From positions 236,077,135 through 236,141,134 of the forward strand of contig OY856186.1 of assembly GCA_963693315.1 (NCBI GenBank): DNA of 64,000 bases, given 5' to 3'. Made by a program: the position numbers and the translations under genes. The DNA is from Diogma glabrata (lineage: Eukaryota > Arthropoda > Insecta > Diptera > Cylindrotomidae). Of the stretch, positions 59,050-64,000 are shown in pieces (positions within the stretch are counted from its first letter, which is position 1; the number at the start of each line of letters is the position of its first letter). The notes under the pieces were generated by a model. That model had not been told where the DNA came from. It ran no database searches and saw only the letters and a program-made list of their open reading frames with translations.

Positions 59050-60989
59050 TACGATTTTCTTTAAAGGGGCTCCCTGTGAATCCAGCCCAGGTCTCCGTAG
59101 CTTTATCTGACCCAGGTCTCCGTCGCGTCATATGCATACTAGTATTCGAGCAAAACTGCAATTTCATCAAAATATTATTAAAAATTAAAAAAAATTATTA
59201 ATAAGATATATGTCAACACAGATAAAAGCAAATTGTATTTAATTTGATTCTTATTTATGAAAGTTCATTACAAAATATTAATCCTAGAATTATGTTTTGC
59301 ATTTGCGTTTCTCGAAAAGTGTTTACAAAACGACTAAATATCTCTATTAATCAAATACTCTACTTTCACCAAACCAAAATATCTCATTTATTGATAGTCT
59401 ATGTATTTATCAAACCCACGGCATATTTCGTTTATCACTCCATCAACTTCATCTTCAAATAATTTTTTTCTCTAATTTTAAGATAAATTTATCAATATTT
59501 TTTTCAAGAAGATTATTAAATAATTTTTATGTTGACATTGATAAAATTATATATTAAATCTTTTTCTTTTAAAATATAATTTTTTCTTATTGATTAAGAT
59601 GAAGATAAAAAATATATTAAAAAGAATGAACGTATTTGTTGTTGGTATACGTTGAATTGTAATTGACTTTTCAACGAAAGAAAATTAATTATGAAAAATT
59701 AGTTAAACAAAAAAAAATGTCAATGGAAGAAAAATCTTGAAGATTTATGGTAATCGTTCAATTTTGAATGTTTGTTTTTCTTAAGGAATATTGTGATTGT
59801 AAATGTTAGATTAGAGAGGAGATTATTTCTAATAATTTAATTTAAATAATTGAATATGTTAAAATGTTGATTAATTTGAGATAGTTTTTGATGTCGTTGA
59901 TGTTGATTGTATGGTTACTGGTTATATGATGTGATGTTCAATTTGTTGTTTTTAGATTACGGCATGTTTTTGTATCTGAAGGGGAAATTAGACAGATGAT
60001 GTAAAAGATGGGCTGCAAAATTTATAGAAATAATAAAGTTGAAAAGACTGAACTAAAATAACGAGCCTCCGTTCTTATCATCATTAAAATTATAAATAAA
60101 ACGTTTAAAACTCACCAAGTTCTTTGCAGGTCGTAAAACCAATTAATGTTCTCCCTTTTTATTTATTCTTACTTAGGAAACGTTGAAATTTAAAAATAAT
60201 TTTTATTCATTTGCATAAAACGACTATTTCTTTTTGTTCTAACTATATTGAAAACACGATCTGTACCCTATAAAATATTATATTTTGCTGCATACCGTAT
60301 CGCCATCTATCTCAACTTGCAATTATAATCAAATGTTGTACAATTCCTTAAATCACAAATTTCAATAATTGTGGGCGTTTCCAATCAATTTAATTATAAT
60401 TTTACAGTTTTCCACAATTTTCACTTAATAAAACATTTACATAACGTGACGTGTCATCCATTAATTTTCAAAACCAAAATCAAGAAATAATTACGATAAT
60501 TACAAAGACAAACCATAAATTGTTGATAATAAAAGTAATTGGATAATAAAACTCAAAAGCACGTGATGTCATTTTCTTGAAAATTGAAAGAAGAAAAGAA
60601 AATTTGTTTTTTGTACCTTAAATTTTTTTTTGTACAAAAATCTTATTAGAAATTTACAGAAATCGAAGTAAATTGTGCGAAATGATAATAAATGAAAATT
60701 GAGCGAATTCGGGATTAAGGATTTTTAGATAAGTAACAATGGAACTTGTTTGAATTAAATCAATGTATTTTGTTGAATTCATGTTTAACGAAGTGTGTTC
60801 TTAAAATATTATGTTTTAAATTAAGTGCTCCAAACAATTGTTTTGAACACTCTGGTATCACTAGCTGTAACTATACTTTTTTTACGTAAATAATTATTCT
60901 TAAATAATTCTTTACGGGAAAATGTAAAGAATTATAATGTACATGTATATACCTATGGTTCTAATTATACCGCATTGTTCAAGTTCTAT
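59050..60989. other. AT-rich intergenic DNA
   Basis: Nothing was recognised. Short open frames lack protein features. Confidence 0.45.
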
Positions 60990-61577
60990 CGATGCTTAAA
61001 GAATTAGTCGCTGGGCCCACGCCGTTTTCATTTGATGATTACCATATATTATAAACTTCGTGAGGCATCTGTCATTGACGAGCCCAAAAACTTTTGTTCT
61101 GTCATTTTTCTCGATTCGGCCGCTTTTTCATTCGGCAAGCTCCGAAAAATGCTGATTGCGCGCGATCTTGTACATTTGCTATCATAATTATTTTTTTAAC
61201 TATGTATGAGTGGTGGAAATTTGTTTTAGAACACGAGGGTAAGCTTGTCCGACAAAAATGTTTTTGCGATTGTCGAGTCCAATATTTGACATTTTGGTAT
61301 ATTTGGGTTGCCGGACTCGACCGTAGCAGACACATTTTTGTTGGACAAGGCTACCCTCGTGTTCTAAAACAAATTTTTCCAAATTTAAAAAAAAATTTAC
61401 AAGATCGGACAATAGGCATTTTTTGGAGTTTGCCGAATGAAAAAGCGGCCGTATAGAGGAAAATGCCAGAACAAAAGTTTTCGGTCTCATCAAGGACAGG
61501 CGCCTCACGAAGTATAAAATGTGTGGTAATAATCAAATGAAACCGGCGTGGGCCCAGGGACTATATTTTAAGTATCG
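60990..61577. repeat. Large foldback element, complete copy
   Basis: The two halves are long inverted repeats centred near 61290. The ends are CGATGCTTAAAGAATTAGTC-type, then CTGGGCCCACGCCG and TTTCATTTGATGATTACC. Internal words include GCGCCTCACGAAGT, GGCCGCTTTTTCATTCGGCA and ACACGAGGGTA.GCTTGTCC. No transposase is encoded. The target duplication is uncertain. A partial relative is at 29752-30187. Confidence 0.9.
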
Positions 61578-62631
61578 TCAGAATCTTTACATACCATAAC
61601 ATAAAGATTACCGAATAATTGTTTGTGGAGCTTAAAGTTCAATTTTGAATGAAACAGCGGTCTTCGGTTAAGGGTATATGGTTTATCATTGATAATGGGT
61701 TAAATTTATAACCGTTATAAAGTTAAAGTGATAATGGTGTAACCCACTTTTGGTCATTATGGGCTCCTTTTAGGGTCTCCTGCAGCCGTAACAAAATTTC
61801 TTAGAAAAGTTGATTTCACAGTTTATAAGATGATGCTTTGCTATTCCATTGTTCTAAAGGGGTGTGCTGGAGAAATAGAACTCAGAAAGAATTTCTAATC
61901 AGCAATGAACAAAATTTGGCACGCATACAACAAATTTCCGAGTAAAAATTAGCCCCACATTTTGGAAAAAAATGAAAAATAAAATTGAACCATCGACGGA
62001 AGATTCAAACTTTCTAAAATGATTTTTGAAGTTGAAGTTAGCCCTGCCATTTAGAAAAAACTAAAAAGAAAGGTTGTGCTGTATTGTGCCACAGTTGTGC
62101 TGGTTGTGCTAACCATTATAGGCAAAGTGTCTTTGAATGCTAAAGAAGCACTGCGTCCCTTTGAAACAGGTGGCCCTTTTTCATATTTATAATTGTTTTT
62201 AATAAGGTTTTTATCAACCATCATTCAATAAACTTTATTAAATTTTCAATACTTTAGTATCTATTTAAAAATAAATCTTCAAATTTGCTGAAAAATTATA
62301 AAAATATTTCCATATAAATGTATGTTATTATTATTATTTAATTATTTAATTATATTAATGCCTTGTTTTTATAAAAAAAACGTCGACGCAATCAAAATAT
62401 TTATTCGTTTCACCAAGTAATACACAAGAAGCTGTTCAACTTATAGCGTACTGAATTATATAATTTGTACGCAAAAAACAAGAAGAATTTTTGCCTTTCT
62501 GGAAGATGAAAAATATTTCAACAAAACCATTTGTAGAAGCTATGTTGCGTACAGATACAACTATCATAGCAGTACTATGGTAAATTTGTTTTTTTGGCTT
62601 ACACGAACTGGTTTAATTGTTTTAGCTAAGT
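61578..62631. other. AT-rich intergenic DNA
   Basis: Nothing was recognised. Confidence 0.4.
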
Positions 62632-62639
62632 CTTATTAC

Positions 62640-63739
62640 TAGGGTTTCTAAATATCCGACCTATTTGATTATCCGGATATCGAATACATAAACAATAAAT
62701 TATCCGGATAATCCGGATATCCGGATAATTAAACAATAAATAAAACATGTTTTTTACTTTGCGGTATTTAAATCATTTATGTATATTTTTCGTGTATCTA
62801 TATTAATTAATTTTTATACATAGTGACAAAATAACAAAAATAGTAACAAATCATAAATAATAATAATAAAAAAATTAAATTGTTGATAAATTTAATTAAA
62901 TTAATGAAGTTATTGATGCATTTATAAAAATGCATATTTTAGAAAAATTATTGCATTAATTAATTAATTATTACAATGTCTCGAAACTGAGTCGAGTTCT
63001 AATTTTTGTCCTGGTAAGACCAGCAATTGAAAATGCCCGCTCCGTTGCAGTTGATGTAGGTTTTATTGGTAATAATACGCAATATAGAATATTTAAATTG
63101 CCCTCCGTTTTTTATTATTATTTAAATAAATGAAATCTTTTTTCAGCAATATGGAACTTCCTTCATTCTGCTTCTCAACATGAGTAATTAAAGCAATAGC
63201 ATTCTCAAGTACTTTCTGCAGTCACGATTTCTTATACAAACTTCACTACTTAGACTTTCTTCATCTTCACTTTCAATAGTAGTTTCATAAGTGATTTCCT
63301 CAGAGTCATAATTTAGAAGTACAGCTTTCATAAACTTTAAAAAAATAGCCAACACTTCAGATTTTATTGACAGGGCCACAAGTACATAAAACAATATTTT
63401 TTTTAAAATTAATATAGCATTAAATAAATATTAGTAAAATTTGATTACACTGCAGATTCACGAAGTGTTTCATAAAATATTCAATGATTACAGTTTTCAA
63501 AACATTAAAGTTGTAAATAAATTTTTAAAACTTGTAGTCACTTCACTGCACTAACAAACTTTGCAACGCAAGTTAATAGTTATTTGAACTTTTCAACGCA
63601 ATTTGATTATTTTTTTACAAAATAAAGGGTTTTTTAATATTCGAATAGTTGCAAAAAAGTATCCGGATAATCGAATAGTCAAAATATGGTCGAATAATCC
63701 GGATAATTCGATATCCGGATATCCGGATTAGAAACCTTA
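62640..63739 (-). mobile_element. Internally deleted hAT with 8-bp duplication
   Basis: The ends TAGGGTTTCTAA and TTAGAAACCTTA are inverted repeats with one mismatch. The octamer CTTATTAC flanks the element at 62632-62639 and 63740-63747, the hAT signature. Both subterminal regions (62660-62735 and 63655-63730) are packed with ATCCGGAT/TCCGGATA words, likely transposase-binding sites (inference). A remnant of a minus-strand transposase gene is inside. The length is 1.1 kb, against 2.5-4 kb for an active hAT. Confidence 0.93.
62971..63400 (-). pseudogene. hAT transposase, C-terminal remnant
   Basis: The minus strand ends with LYCVLLPIKPTSTATERAFS, IAGLTRTKIRTRLSFETL and a stop at 62971. The pattern P-T-S-x-A-x-E-R-x-F-S-x-A-G....K.R.RLS.E is the hAT dimerisation domain. 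An upstream frame (63394-63188) has an acidic stretch, YDSEEITYETTIESEDEESL, plausibly from the variable region before it, then breaks. The catalytic core is missing. Confidence 0.85.
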
Positions 63740-63747
63740 CTTATTAC

Positions 63748-64000
63748 TTTACTGCAAAGTATTGATTTTTAATAAGAACTTGGGGTTGGTGTTTGAATTA
63801 TATATGTTTGAATAAGTAATTATTCTGCATTATTTATTAAGAATTATTTTCAAACCGTTTCCAAAACAGTTTTGTTTTAAAATATAAACATATTTTTCAA
63901 TAAGAAAAGATCACTAATTTCCAATTACTTCGGTCTGAAAGACCTAAGTATTCATGAGCTCAAAGTGAAATTTTTACCCCACTTTTTTTGACATTTCTCG
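63748..64000. other. AT-rich DNA at the window edge
   Basis: Nothing was recognised. Confidence 0.4.

Noticed and set aside
61094..61536. Up to 120-codon frames on both strands
   Set aside because: They are shadows of the inverted arms of the foldback element.

Overview
The window looks like an AT-rich insect nuclear region, most likely from a fly. The evidence is a eukaryotic tRNA-Gly(UCC) gene, insect-type Helitrons, hAT elements, several non-LTR retrotransposon lineages, a Ty3/Gypsy-like relic and very long simple repeats. The order Diptera is inferred from overall flavour and is not proven. I see no intact host protein gene. The only host-like coding traces are two decayed copies of a small secreted Kazal-type protein, at about 6.8 and 16.2 kb on the minus strand. 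They lie in a duplicated block that also shares its flanking DNA.

Layout. 0-0.7 kb: a tRNA-Gly gene and a second copy that is identical except for 9 missing nt covering the anticodon loop. 0.7-4.9 kb: nothing recognised. 5.0-5.6 kb: a short non-autonomous LINE derivative. 5.8-7.2 kb: a foldback element, a hAT-like end, a dispersed repeat and the first Kazal-like relic. 7.4-13.3 kb: a large, broken, minus-strand Helitron. Its Rep/helicase gene is interrupted by a CACTG-ended MITE, a 0.57 kb unexplained insert, a 0.69 kb (TA)n array and a second copy of the short LINE derivative. 13.8-16.6 kb: relics of a zinc-binding-like protein, a hAT MITE end, an RTE/CFDP2-like endonuclease and the second Kazal-like relic. 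19.7-21.6 kb: five ~260-296 bp tandem repeats with G-tracts.

25.7-30.4 kb: a hAT element of the GTF2IRD2/ZBED-like kind. It is split by a non-LTR retrotransposon with a clear target-site duplication and carries a large foldback element. That retrotransposon in turn holds a 450 bp dispersed repeat. 31.3-34.4 kb: a second copy of the 450 bp repeat, opened by a segment containing another dispersed repeat and by a short Helitron with both ends intact but only part of a helicase. 35.4-36.6 kb: a scrambled dispersed repeat that recurs at 50.1 kb. 37.4-38.7 kb: a perfect (ATGTT)265 array. 41.9-44.0 kb: an imperfect 8-bp satellite.

46.4-48.3 kb: a Ty3/Gypsy-like relic (gag piece plus integrase tail) containing a hAT MITE with a perfect 8-bp duplication. 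51-54.5 kb: a three-unit 330-bp satellite, three (TA)n tracts and a field of GGTATA/TATACC repeats. 56.3-59.05 kb: a long LINE copy that shares its 5' and 3' ends with the two short LINE derivatives. 61.0-61.6 kb: a complete copy of the large foldback element. 62.6-63.7 kb: an internally deleted hAT with an 8-bp duplication and ATCCGGAT-rich ends.

The genes do not form a pathway. The region is a transposon graveyard with many nested insertions. Several target sites can still be read because the elements landed in coding sequence of older elements, which gives a relative order of events.
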